The position numbers and the translations under genes are program-made. Of a stretch of 18,763 bases of DNA, positions 8,127 through 15,468 are shown one piece after another. The notes beneath the pieces are model-generated. The model was not told the origin of the DNA. It did not search any database and was given only the letters and a program-made list of their open reading frames with translations. Location of the stretch: positions 1 through 18,763 of the forward strand of contig JBFGDZ010000060.1 of NCBI GenBank assembly GCA_041580375.1. The letters are read 5' to 3'. Numbering within the stretch: position 1 is the first letter of the stretch; each line of letters starts with the position of its first letter. Source of the DNA: JAPUIN01 sp041580375. GTDB taxonomy: Bacteria > Acidobacteriota > Polarisedimenticolia > Gp22-AA2.

Positions 8127-9998
8127 ATGAGAGATCTCCTGAGGGTGCTGCGGTATGTGCGTCCTTACCTGGGGCGCCTCGTGGCGGCGTCGATCAGCGC
8201 GGTCCTCGTCTCGATCTGCCTGATCGGGCTCTTCAGTCTGATCCAGCCGATCTTCGACGAAGTCTTCCAGCCGGATGCCCTGGGGCCCGCCGCCACGGGC
8301 GGCAAGATCAGCTTTCTGCAGGACGCCCGTCGCTCCTTCGACACCGTGGCGCGGTTCGTTCCCGCCCTCGATCGCTTCGCCGATCGGATCCGGGAGGGTC
8401 GATCGGGGACGGCGATCCTCGTTTCAATCCTGCTCGTCCTTCTCATGTCCCTGAAGGGCCTCTTCACGTACGCCACGTCGTATCTGACCCGATCGGCCGG
8501 CCTGTTCGCCGTGCGGGACCTGCGCAGGGACCTCTACGCGCGCATGCAGAGACAATCGCTGGCGTTCTTTTCGCGGACGTCCTCGGGACAGTTGATCTCC
8601 AGGATTCTGGGAGACGTCGCCCGGCTCCAGCGCACGATCTCCAGCGACCTCGCCGAGACGTTCCGGCTGGGCGCTCTGGTCATCGGACAGGTTCTCTGGC
8701 TCTTCTACCTCAACTGGAGGCTGGCCGTCTTCGGTCTCGTCCTATTGCCCCTGATCATCTTTCCGGTGGCGCGGCTGGGAATCCGGCTCAAGAACATCAG
8801 CCACCGCAGCATGGAGAGGCTGGGCGACATGGTCGGGATCATGAAGGAAGGAATCCGCGGGACGCGGATCGTGCAGGCCTTCGGAATGGAGGATTACGAG
8901 ATCGGGCGCTTCGATCAGGCGCTCGTGCGGGTCCTTCGGGCGGAGAAACGGGCGGCCCGCATCGTCTCGATGACCGCGCCCATCATGGAGATGATGGGCG
9001 CTCTCGGTGGGGCGACCCTGCTGGCCTACGCCTCCCAGCGCATCGCGGTCGGCAAGTTGAGTCCGGGTGAGTTCATCACATTCGCCGTGGTTCTCTTCAT
9101 GGTCTTCGCGTCGATGAAAGGGCTCGCCAAGATCAACAACGAAGTGCAGCAGGCGATCGCGGCGGCCCGCCGATCCTTCGAGATCATGGACAGCGTGAGC
9201 GACGTCCGTGAGAAGCCGGGCGCGCGCGATCTTCCGCCGTTCGGCAGAAGCATCGAGTTCCGCGCCGTCTCGTTCGGATACGGTGCGGGGCCCGTCCTGA
9301 ACGCCATCGATCTGAGAGTGGCGCGGGGCGAGGTGGTCGCCATCGTCGGCCGGAGCGGGGCCGGAAAGACGACGCTCGTCAACCTGCTCCCCCGTTTCCA
9401 CGATGCGACCTCGGGCGCCCTCCTGATCGACGGCCACGACGTCCGCGACGTCACGGTGCGCTCGCTGCGCGGTCAGATCGGCCTTGTGACCCAGGACGTC
9501 ATCCTGTTCGATGGGACCGTCCGCGAGAACATCGCTTACGGGCGGGACGAGATCCCGCTGGATCGGATCGTGGAGGCGGCGCGCTCCGCCCACGCCGATT
9601 CGTTCATCTCCCAGATGCCCAGGGGATACGACACCGCCCTGGGCGAGGAGGGGCACCGGCTTTCTCTCGGACAGCGCCAGCGGCTCTCGATCGCCCGGGC
9701 CATCCTGAAGGACAGCCCGATCCTGATTCTGGACGAAGCGACCTCGTCGCTGGACAGCGAGTCGGAGGCGGAGGTGCAGGAGGCTCTGCAGAATCTGATC
9801 CGGGGGCGGACGGTGTTCGTCATCGCGCACCGCCTCTCGACGGTGCGGCGCGCGGACCGCATCCTGGTTCTGGACGAGGGACGCATCGTCGAGCAGGGTA
9901 CGCACGTCGATCTGCTCGCGCGCGAGGGCGCCTACGCACGTCTGCACGCGCTGCAGTTCCGGGACGACGATCCGGAGCCCCGGGCGTCGATCGTCTGA
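8127..9998 (+). CDS. MsbA-like lipid ABC exporter (fused membrane and ATPase domains)
   Basis: A 623-residue half-transporter that would work as a homodimer in the inner membrane, flipping lipid A-core or another amphiphile. The N-terminal two thirds is a type IV exporter membrane domain with about six helices (about residues 18-45, 90-120, 170-190, 193-215, 278-300, 310-335), containing the family phrases FFSRTSSGQLISRI and KEGIRGTRIVQAFG. The ATPase domain follows from about 365: Walker A GRSGAGKTT (near 408), Q-loop VTQDVILFDGTVRENIAYG, signature LSLGQRQRLSIARA (near 512), Walker B ILILDEATSSLD (near 532) and H-loop IAHRLST. The signature reads LSLGQ rather than LSGGQ, a tolerated variant. 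The extra loop around residues 50-90 is longer than in E. coli MsbA. Lipid substrate is inferred from family and from neighbouring envelope genes. The start ATG 8127 lies 6 bases after ndk. Confidence 0.9.
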   Translation: MRDLLRVLRYVRPYLGRLVAASISAVLVSICLIGLFSLIQPIFDEVFQPDALGPAATGGKISFLQDARRSFDTVARFVPALDRFADRIREGRSGTAILVSILLVLLMSLKGLFTYATSYLTRSAGLFAVRDLRRDLYARMQRQSLAFFSRTSSGQLISRILGDVARLQRTISSDLAETFRLGALVIGQVLWLFYLNWRLAVFGLVLLPLIIFPVARLGIRLKNISHRSMERLGDMVGIMKEGIRGTRIVQAFGMEDYEIGRFDQALVRVLRAEKRAARIVSMTAPIMEMMGALGGATLLAYASQRIAVGKLSPGEFITFAVVLFMVFASMKGLAKINNEVQQAIAAARRSFEIMDSVSDVREKPGARDLPPFGRSIEFRAVSFGYGAGPVLNAIDLRVARGEVVAIVGRSGAGKTTLVNLLPRFHDATSGALLIDGHDVRDVTVRSLRGQIGLVTQDVILFDGTVRENIAYGRDEIPLDRIVEAARSAHADSFISQMPRGYDTALGEEGHRLSLGQRQRLSIARAILKDSPILILDEATSSLDSESEAEVQEALQNLIRGRTVFVIAHRLSTVRRADRILVLDEGRIVEQGTHVDLLAREGAYARLHALQFRDDDPEPRASIV

Positions 9999-9999
9999 G

Positions 10000-10018
10000 G
10001 GCGGAGCGCTCGTCCGCC
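10000..10018 (+). other. Hairpin between the MsbA-like and glycosyltransferase genes
   Basis: GGCGGA (10000-10005) pairs perfectly with TCCGCC (10013-10018) around a 7-base loop, starting just after the exporter stop and ending before the ribosome site of the next gene. There is no T-run. It could stabilise the upstream message or reduce downstream expression within the operon; no function is proven. Confidence 0.35.
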
Positions 10019-10032
10019 ACGACAGGTGAAGG

Positions 10033-11427
10033 GTGTCGCTCGCCGTCCGCATGTTCCGCAGCGATCGGAGCTCCATGCTCCTGTTCGTGCCCCTTTCGCT
10101 TCTCCTCATCTCCGCCAATCTCGGCGGCCGCGATCTTCGAGCACCGGACGAGACGCGGGCGGCGGCCATCGTCGGGGCCGTGGTGCAGGAGGGGAGATGG
10201 CTCACTCCGGGCGCGGACGAGGCTCCCGCGTCTCCGCCTCTCTACCACTGGCTGGCGTCGGCGGCCGCGATCTCCGGAGGCCGCGTCGACGCGTTCACAC
10301 TGCGTCTGCCGTCGAGCCTCGCCGCGCTGGGCGTGATCCTGATCCTGTTCCATCTCGGACGCGATCTGTTCGGCCGGCGCACCGGTGCGCTGGCGGCGAT
10401 CGTTCTGGCGACCGCGTTCGGCTTCTTCGTGGACGCCCGGTGGGCGCGCCCTCAGATGCTGTGGACCTGTCTCCTGCTGCTGGCCGCGTACGCGTTTCAC
10501 CGCGCGCACGGCTCCGGTGAGGCGGGACGCTGGATGGGTCTCGCGGGCCTCGCGGCCGGTCTGGCGACGCTCGCCGGCGGTGTCGCGGGCCTGCTGATTC
10601 CCGTCATGTCCTGCCTCGCCTTTCTGGCGGCCCGGCGCGACCCGGGCCCTCTGCGCGGCTCCGGCTGGGGACTGTTCGGCGCCATCGGGCTCCTCCCGCC
10701 GGCGCTCTGGATCCTGGTCTCCGGCCTCTCCGGCGGGGAGCCGGCGGGACCGCTCGCGAGCCTGGCCGGCGATGTCCGGACGGTCGGGATCCCCGGCGAC
10801 GCGGGGCCCGGGTTCGTCGGCGCGGCGATGGGATCCGCGATCGCGTTCCTGCCCTGGCTCATCCTGCTGCCGGGCGCGATCCTGCACATTCTGCCGCGGC
10901 GCGGCACGCGGGCCGATCCGAGCGTCCTTTACGTGATGGCCTGGGGCCCGATCCTCCTGGCCGCCGTGTTCCTGCCGGTGGCGGGGCCCGCATCGTCCGG
11001 ACTGCCCCTGCTTCCCTGGCTCGCCCTGATCGTCGCGCGGCTCTGGGACACGGCCCTGTACGGCTGGGATCCGTCGCCGGTCGGCCGGATCGTGCGCTGG
11101 TCCGTGGCGTGCGGTGTTCTGGCGGTCCTCGGAGGTGTCTCATGGTACGTCTCCGGCGAGTCGTCCGAGGCGATGAGGCCGCTACGCCCGATAATCCTGA
11201 TCGCACTGTGCACTGCAGCCGGAGCGATGGCCGCGGCGGGGAGCGGCCGCCATGGTGCGGCCCTCGGCGTGCTCGCGGCCGGATCCGCGATCGTCTATCT
11301 CCTGGCCGCCGCCCAGGGCCTGCCGTCGCTCGAACCCGCCCGCTCGGCGCGCGCCGCCTCGCGGCACGAGATCCCGATCGAGAACGTCGCGCCGCCGGGC
11401 GTCAATCCCGGGAGCCTGCGGACATGA
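10033..11427 (+). CDS. ArnT-like / GT39-family membrane glycosyltransferase
   Basis: A polytopic inner-membrane protein of 464 residues related to the GT-C glycosyltransferases (PMT/ArnT type), which move a sugar from a polyprenyl-phosphate donor onto an acceptor on the periplasmic face. The diagnostic N-terminal loop is present: after the first membrane span comes RAPDETRA (36-43) with the Asp-Glu pair of the catalytic loop, then QEGRWLTP, then SPPLYHWLA, where family members usually have KPP. RLPSSLAALG and the following spans match too. About 11-13 hydrophobic helices are visible. The protein is somewhat short for ArnT (about 550) and lacks an evident large C-terminal periplasmic domain. 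GTG 10033 follows AGGTGAAGGG; ATG 10051 is an alternative start. Next to an MsbA-like exporter and a PAP2 gene, a lipid A or glycolipid modification role is plausible but inferred. The stop overlaps the next start as ATGA. Confidence 0.82.
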   Translation: MSLAVRMFRSDRSSMLLFVPLSLLLISANLGGRDLRAPDETRAAAIVGAVVQEGRWLTPGADEAPASPPLYHWLASAAAISGGRVDAFTLRLPSSLAALGVILILFHLGRDLFGRRTGALAAIVLATAFGFFVDARWARPQMLWTCLLLLAAYAFHRAHGSGEAGRWMGLAGLAAGLATLAGGVAGLLIPVMSCLAFLAARRDPGPLRGSGWGLFGAIGLLPPALWILVSGLSGGEPAGPLASLAGDVRTVGIPGDAGPGFVGAAMGSAIAFLPWLILLPGAILHILPRRGTRADPSVLYVMAWGPILLAAVFLPVAGPASSGLPLLPWLALIVARLWDTALYGWDPSPVGRIVRWSVACGVLAVLGGVSWYVSGESSEAMRPLRPIILIALCTAAGAMAAAGSGRHGAALGVLAAGSAIVYLLAAAQGLPSLEPARSARAASRHEIPIENVAPPGVNPGSLRT

Positions 11428-12311
11428 TGAACGCGAAGCCGGCGCGCCGGTGTCTGCGTCGCGGCGCCGCGGGCGCGCTCGTCGCGATCCTCGCCGCCGG
11501 CGGGCCGACCGCGGGCGGGGAGGCGCGCAGGAACGAGCCCGACGCGCCGCTCGGGTGGCGGCAGGCCGGACGGGACGCCCGCTACGTCTTCACGCGCCCC
11601 TGGCATCTGGATCGCCGCGGCTGGGCGCGCGTGGCGTGGGTGGCGGGAACCGCGGCCGCGCTCTATCTGGTGCGGGAGGAGGTGCGCGACGCGGCGCAAC
11701 GGAACCGAAGCGACACCGTCGACTCGGTTCTGGACGGGGCGCGCAACATGGGCAAGGGTGCGTCGGTCCCGGTCGCGGCGCTCGGGTTCTACCTGGCGGG
11801 GCGCATAGGCGATTCCGGCTATCGGAGGGAGACGGCTCAGATCCTCCTGGAGAGCGTGGCGAGCGCGTACTTCATGGCCGGCGTCGGCGGCACCGCGCTC
11901 GCCAGCGAGCGCCCGCGCGTGGGCGAGAGCATGCGCTTCCTCGATACCGACGGCCACGGCGTTTCGGGGGATGTCTCCATCGCGGCCTCGATGCTGGCGC
12001 CGATCATCGATCGCCATCTGCGGGTCGAGCCGGATGATCCGCCGCGCCGGCGATTCTGGAAACGTTTCGGGGCGTGGGGGCTCTACGGGACCGCCGGGCT
12101 CGTCGCCCTGCAGCGGGTCAACGCGAACGATCACTACCTGCCCGACGTCTTCCTGGGCTATGCGAACGGCCTGACGATGGGCAGACTGATCGTCGACTCG
12201 AGGCGGGGCGGTCGCGACTGGAGGGATCGGGCCGCGCGCGTCTCCATCACGCCGGCGCCCCTGGGGATCCGCATCGCCTGGGGACCGCGCCCCGCGCGCG
12301 CGTCGCGTTGA
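11424..12311 (+). CDS. PAP2 superfamily protein with altered catalytic motifs
   Basis: A 295-residue exported protein of the PAP2 (lipid phosphatase/haloperoxidase) fold. Members usually dephosphorylate undecaprenyl diphosphate, lipid A or phosphatidate at the membrane. The N-terminus has a signal-like stretch (RRGAAGALVAILAAGGPTAGG, about 12-32). The C1 motif shows SERPR (Arg163-Pro164), but the Lys expected 7 residues before the Arg is Gly156. The C2 motif, normally PSGH, reads VSGDVS, so the catalytic His is Asp183. C3 is intact as RVNANDHYLPD (Arg231, His237, Asp241), spaced R-x5-H-x3-D. The fold assignment is good; phosphatase activity is uncertain. ATG 11424 (or 11427) overlaps the glycosyltransferase stop, so the two are translationally coupled. 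The frame extends upstream to 11109, but only as shadow. Confidence 0.8.
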   Translation: MMNAKPARRCLRRGAAGALVAILAAGGPTAGGEARRNEPDAPLGWRQAGRDARYVFTRPWHLDRRGWARVAWVAGTAAALYLVREEVRDAAQRNRSDTVDSVLDGARNMGKGASVPVAALGFYLAGRIGDSGYRRETAQILLESVASAYFMAGVGGTALASERPRVGESMRFLDTDGHGVSGDVSIAASMLAPIIDRHLRVEPDDPPRRRFWKRFGAWGLYGTAGLVALQRVNANDHYLPDVFLGYANGLTMGRLIVDSRRGGRDWRDRAARVSITPAPLGIRIAWGPRPARASR

Positions 12312-12336
12312 CCGCGATCCGGCCATTTGCTATGGT
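12308..12336 (+). promoter_or_regulatory. Promoter-like sequence pointing into the antisense of the methyltransferase gene
   Basis: TTGACC (12308-12313), a 17-base spacer and TATGGT (12331-12336), with TGC (12328-12330) before the -10, matching the layout of the promoters at 1665 and 5588. It begins on the PAP2 stop codon. The next gene downstream (12398-12958) lies on the opposite strand, so any transcript would be antisense to it. No small gene is evident right after it. Confidence 0.4.
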
Positions 12337-12397
12337 CGCTCGCGGGCGGCGAGGTCCAGAGAGGCGGTGCGTGCGTGAGGACGATCGCGACGGACGA

Positions 12398-12958
12398 TCA
12401 GCCGTGCGCCATCCTCCAATAGAGGGCTCCGAGGGCCGCGAGCACTCCGAGAACGACGAGCGGCTCCTGATTCGACACCATCTGTCGGAACGACCAAGGC
12501 GCGCGCTCCCCGGGGTACCGCGTGAGGGACGGGAAGAGGGCCGGGACGCTGCGCGCGTACTGGTCGTACGCGGGACCGTGGAGCCGGGCGAGCCGGCCTC
12601 CCTCGACGCGCAGCTTTCTAGGCATGTAATAAATGAAGAAGACGGCGTACCCGATCGCGAGCGCCGCCAGGTTGAGATACGTCTCGTGCCGCGCCGCGAT
12701 GCCCAGCCCGGTCAGGATCAGGAGTCGTCCGAGGTAGAGAGGGCTCTGAGTGTGCGCGTAGGGCCCGGAGGTGACGAGCCGGACAGACTTGACGAGATGA
12801 CCCGCGGCCCAGATGCGGATCCCCTCGCCCATGACGACCGCGATCGCGCCGGCAGCCAGGGTCAGGGGCGTCGGGCGCGACAGGAGCACCAGGACGATCA
12901 GGAAGGCGTACAGGGCCGCCAGCCGCACCTGTCCCAGGATTCTGCTGCGCTCCGGCAC
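12398..12958 (-). CDS. Isoprenylcysteine carboxyl methyltransferase-family membrane protein
   Basis: A small integral membrane methyltransferase-like protein of the ICMT/PEMT (NnrU-like) fold, about 186 residues from GTG 12958. The core shows GEGIRIWAAGHL, then VTSGPYAHTQSPLYLGRLL, corresponding to the family's GPYxxxRxPxYxG SAM-binding region, though the usual Arg is replaced by Gln/Ser (TQSP). After a hydrophobic hairpin comes GGRLARLHGPAYDQYARSVPALFP, matching the conserved EE...L...FG..Y..Y...VP ending but with Glu-Gly-Gly instead of Glu-Glu. About four to five membrane helices are visible. The upstream in-frame ATG at 12982 overlaps the -10 box of a strong promoter (12981-13009), so I prefer the GTG at 12958, which follows GGGGGA. 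The substrate is unknown. It is convergent with the PAP2 gene and divergent from the gene at 13035. Confidence 0.78.
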   Translation of the reverse strand: MPERSRILGQVRLAALYAFLIVLVLLSRPTPLTLAAGAIAVVMGEGIRIWAAGHLVKSVRLVTSGPYAHTQSPLYLGRLLILTGLGIAARHETYLNLAALAIGYAVFFIYYMPRKLRVEGGRLARLHGPAYDQYARSVPALFPSLTRYPGERAPWSFRQMVSNQEPLVVLGVLAALGALYWRMAHG

Positions 12959-12980
12959 GATTCCCCCGTGAAGCGGCGGC

Positions 12981-13009
12981 ATCGTAATGGAGCGCACGGC
13001 CGCTGTCAA
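12981..13009 (-). promoter_or_regulatory. Promoter of the membrane methyltransferase gene
   Basis: Read on the minus strand, TTGACA (13009-13004), a 17-base spacer, then TACGAT (12986-12981). The -10 box is the same hexamer as in the dacB promoter. A transcript would start near 12974, about 16 bases before the GTG at 12958. The ATG at 12982 would not be included in that transcript. Confidence 0.65.
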
Positions 13010-13034
13010 TGAACGCGTCATCGTGAGGTCGGGC

Positions 13035-13754
13035 ATGAGGATCCTGCGGGTGGCCCTGGGAGCGTTGATCGCGGCCGTCATCGCATTCCTCGTCTGGTTC
13101 ACGGGTGTCCTGCAGCCGCCCGAGGGACTGCGCCGACGCGTCGTCGCGTTCGTGGCCATCTATCCCGGCCCGGTCTCCGAAGCGCTCGTCGATCGCGTGA
13201 TCTGCCCCCCGCTGCGGGGGCGCCACCTGTACGTCGTCTGCACGGAGGATTGCGAGGGGCAGTGGCGGCTGCTGGGCGTGACCGGGTTGCGCGTCGAGAC
13301 GCTCAGGAATTTCAATCGCGTGCCGCCGGAGGACGAATCCGAAGTGTGGAGCCGGCTGAATCGGTTCATCGCCCGGGAGGAACTCGAGATCGACACGGCC
13401 AGCGCGCCCTCGATGATCGGCTGCCACATGCGCGTGGCGGGCCTGTACCCGGAGCTGATCGTGACGGAATCGGACGTGAGGGAGATCGAAGAGGCGCGGC
13501 CGAGCGAAGAGAAGATGCGGCGGATCGCCGAGGGCCTCCGGGATCCGCCTCCGGAGGCGATGACCATCCGGCGGGAGGGTCGGGACCTCGCCGCCGGATT
13601 CCTTTACTGGGATACCTCGCGCGCGGGACGTCCGATCCTGGAGGTCACCTATCGCCTGTCGCGCGACGGCCGCCTGCTGGACGTCCGCGCGCGGGAGCGC
13701 CTCAGTCGAGACGATACTGCTTTCGGTAATACTCCAGATATTCCCCCGTCTTGA
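13035..13754 (+). CDS. Unrecognised membrane-anchored protein
   Basis: I do not recognise this 239-residue protein. It starts MRILRVALGALIAAVIAFLV, one N-terminal hydrophobic helix (about residues 5-25) that could be a membrane anchor or uncleaved signal, followed by a soluble domain that would lie outside the cytoplasm. The middle contains a close cysteine pair in VVCTEDCEGQW (about residues 73-83), a third cysteine in MIGCHMRVAGLYPELIV, and a charged region. The C-terminal part (FLYWDTSRAGRPILEVTYRLSRDGRLLDVRARERL) reads like beta-strand repeats. The ATG at 13035 was preferred over the in-frame ATG at 12987, which lies inside the divergent promoter; GAGGT at 13025-13029 is a weak ribosome site. 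The last 53 bases overlap the end of rmlB convergently. Confidence 0.72.
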   Translation: MRILRVALGALIAAVIAFLVWFTGVLQPPEGLRRRVVAFVAIYPGPVSEALVDRVICPPLRGRHLYVVCTEDCEGQWRLLGVTGLRVETLRNFNRVPPEDESEVWSRLNRFIAREELEIDTASAPSMIGCHMRVAGLYPELIVTESDVREIEEARPSEEKMRRIAEGLRDPPPEAMTIRREGRDLAAGFLYWDTSRAGRPILEVTYRLSRDGRLLDVRARERLSRDDTAFGNTPDIPPS

Positions 13755-14709
13755 TCGGCTTCCACCAGCCGGTATTGCGCACGTACCAATCGACCGTGGC
13801 CTCGAGACCCTGCTCGAACGGCACCCGGGGGGACCATCCGAGCGCCCTCAACCGGCCGCAGTCGAGCGCGTATCGCCGGTCATGGCCCGGACGATCGGGA
13901 ACGTGTCGCACCAGGGTCGCCGGCTTGCCCAATCGATCGAGGATCAGCCGCGTGATGTCGGCGTTGCGACGCTCGTTACCCGCGCCGATGTTGTAGACGC
14001 CGCCCGGCTCGCCGCGCTCCAGGACGACATCGAGCGCGTCGCAGTGATCCTCAACGAACAGCCAGTCGCGGATGTTCTGGCCGTCGCCGTAGAGCGGCAG
14101 GGGACGGTCCTCGAGCGCATTGGTGATGAAGAGCGGGATCAGCTTCTCCGGGTACTGCCTCGGGCCGAAGTTGTTCGACGCCCGGGTGATGAGGACCGGA
14201 AGTCCGTACGTCGCGTGATAGGAGTACGCCAGCCGATCGGCCGCCGCTTTGCTGGCCGAGTAGGGATTGGAGGGCATGAGCGGCGCGTCCTCGCGGCTGG
14301 AGCCGCGCTCGACGCTGCCGTACACCTCGTCCGTGGAGATCTGGACGAAACGATCGAGCCCGCGGGCGCGGGCCGCCTCGAGGAGAGTGTAGGTCCCGAA
14401 CACGTCGGTCCGGATGAACCCTTCCGGGTCCCCGATGGAGCGATCGACGTGGGTCTCGGCGGCGAAGTTGAACAGATAGTTCACTCCGCCCTCCGTCGCC
14501 CGCTCGACGTCGGCACGGGACGCGATGTCGCCGCGGATGAACCGGTAGCCAGGAGATTCCTCCAGGCCGGACAGGTTCTTCGGATTCCCCGCGTAGGTGA
14601 GCTTGTCCAGGACCGTGATGCGCCAGCCGGGCCGGTGACGGATCAGATGATGGACGTAATGGGAGCCGATGAACCCGGCTCCGCCCGTGACGAGCACATG
14701 AGTAGACAT
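13702..14709 (-). CDS. rmlB: dTDP-glucose 4,6-dehydratase
   Basis: Converts dTDP-glucose to dTDP-4-keto-6-deoxyglucose with a bound NAD, the second step of dTDP-rhamnose and many dTDP-deoxysugar pathways. The 335-residue protein is an extended short-chain dehydrogenase: NAD fold VTGGAGFIGSHYV (7-19), the dehydratase motif STDEVYG (125-131) with Thr126, Asp127 and Glu128, and the Tyr150/Lys154 pair in PYSASKAAADR. The substrate-binding region includes NNFGPRQYPEKLIPLFI and YGDGQNIRDWLFVEDHC, typical of RmlB. The ATG at 14709 gives the normal N-terminus, but no clear ribosome site precedes it. It lies 12 bases after rmlA, so coupling to that gene is likely. The 3' end overlaps the plus-strand gene at 13035-13754. 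Confidence 0.97.
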   Translation of the reverse strand: MSTHVLVTGGAGFIGSHYVHHLIRHRPGWRITVLDKLTYAGNPKNLSGLEESPGYRFIRGDIASRADVERATEGGVNYLFNFAAETHVDRSIGDPEGFIRTDVFGTYTLLEAARARGLDRFVQISTDEVYGSVERGSSREDAPLMPSNPYSASKAAADRLAYSYHATYGLPVLITRASNNFGPRQYPEKLIPLFITNALEDRPLPLYGDGQNIRDWLFVEDHCDALDVVLERGEPGGVYNIGAGNERRNADITRLILDRLGKPATLVRHVPDRPGHDRRYALDCGRLRALGWSPRVPFEQGLEATVDWYVRNTGWWKPIKTGEYLEYYRKQYRLD

Positions 14710-14721
14710 GTGGAGGACCGG

Positions 14722-15465
14722 TCAGCCCATGCGGGCGGTGAGCTTCTCGATGACGGACTCGCGGACCAGCTGATTCGCCCGGTAGAGCGACTCATAGGTC
14801 CCGGCATCGGTCCACCACCCTTCGAGAACGTCGTGGTGAAGCTGCTGGCGCTCGATGTAGATGTTGTTGACGTCGGTGATCTCGAGCTCGTTGCGGGCCG
14901 AGGGCCGGAGCGTGTCGATGATGTCGAATACCGTCTCGTCATACATGTAGATGCCCGTGACGGCGTACTCCGATTTCGGACGGGGAGGCTTCTCCTCGAT
15001 CCGGACGATGCGGCCGTCGCGCAGCTCGGGGACTCCGAAACGCTGCGGATCGGGCACCTTCTTCAGCTGAAGACGAGCCCCGCGCTCCTGCTCGCGGAAG
15101 GCGGAGACCTGCGCGCGGATACCGCCCTCGATGATGTTGTCGCCCAGGATCACGACGATCCGGTCGCCATCGGCGAAATGACGCGCGAGCGAGAGCGCCT
15201 GCGCGATGCCGCCCTCGCCCTCCTGATACGTGTAGGCGATGTCCTTGAGACCGAACTCGCGGCCATTGCCGAGCAGGCGAAGGAACTCGCCGGCGTGATT
15301 GCCTCCCGTGACGATGAGAATGTCCTCGATGCCCGCCCCGACGAGGGTCATGAGCGGGTAGTGGATCATGGGCCGGTCGTAGATCGGCAGCAGGTGCTTG
15401 TTCGTGATCTTCGTGAGGGGGTGCAAGCGGGTGCCGAGGCCTCCGGCCAGGATCACGCCCTTCAT
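14722..15465 (-). CDS. rmlA: Glucose-1-phosphate thymidylyltransferase (short form)
   Basis: Joins dTTP and glucose-1-phosphate to make dTDP-glucose and pyrophosphate. The 247-residue protein has the nucleotidyltransferase signature ILAGGLGTRLHPLT (5-18; Arg13), KHLLPIYDRPMIHYPL with Lys24, YQEGEGGIAQAL (80-91) and the metal-binding LGDNI (107-111; Asp109). KPPRPKSEYAVTGIYMYD and ITDVNNIYI correspond to later conserved strands. At 247 residues it lacks the C-terminal helices of typical 290-residue RmlA, matching shorter homologues; it is complete rather than truncated, with a proper stop. A good ribosome site (AAGGAGA) lies inside the end of the preceding cupin gene, only 3 bases separating the two genes. 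Confidence 0.93.
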   Translation of the reverse strand: MKGVILAGGLGTRLHPLTKITNKHLLPIYDRPMIHYPLMTLVGAGIEDILIVTGGNHAGEFLRLLGNGREFGLKDIAYTYQEGEGGIAQALSLARHFADGDRIVVILGDNIIEGGIRAQVSAFREQERGARLQLKKVPDPQRFGVPELRDGRIVRIEEKPPRPKSEYAVTGIYMYDETVFDIIDTLRPSARNELEITDVNNIYIERQQLHHDVLEGWWTDAGTYESLYRANQLVRESVIEKLTARMG

Positions 15466-15468
15466 GGG

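Noticed and set aside
8742..10205. Minus-strand frame of 487 codons opposite the MsbA-like gene
   Set aside because: Low-complexity charged sequence with no ribosome site; the plus strand carries all ABC exporter motifs.
12371..13012. Plus-strand frame starting with GTG downstream of the 12308 promoter
   Set aside because: Its product is almost entirely charged and Arg/Pro-rich, as expected for antisense of the membrane methyltransferase, which matches a real family.
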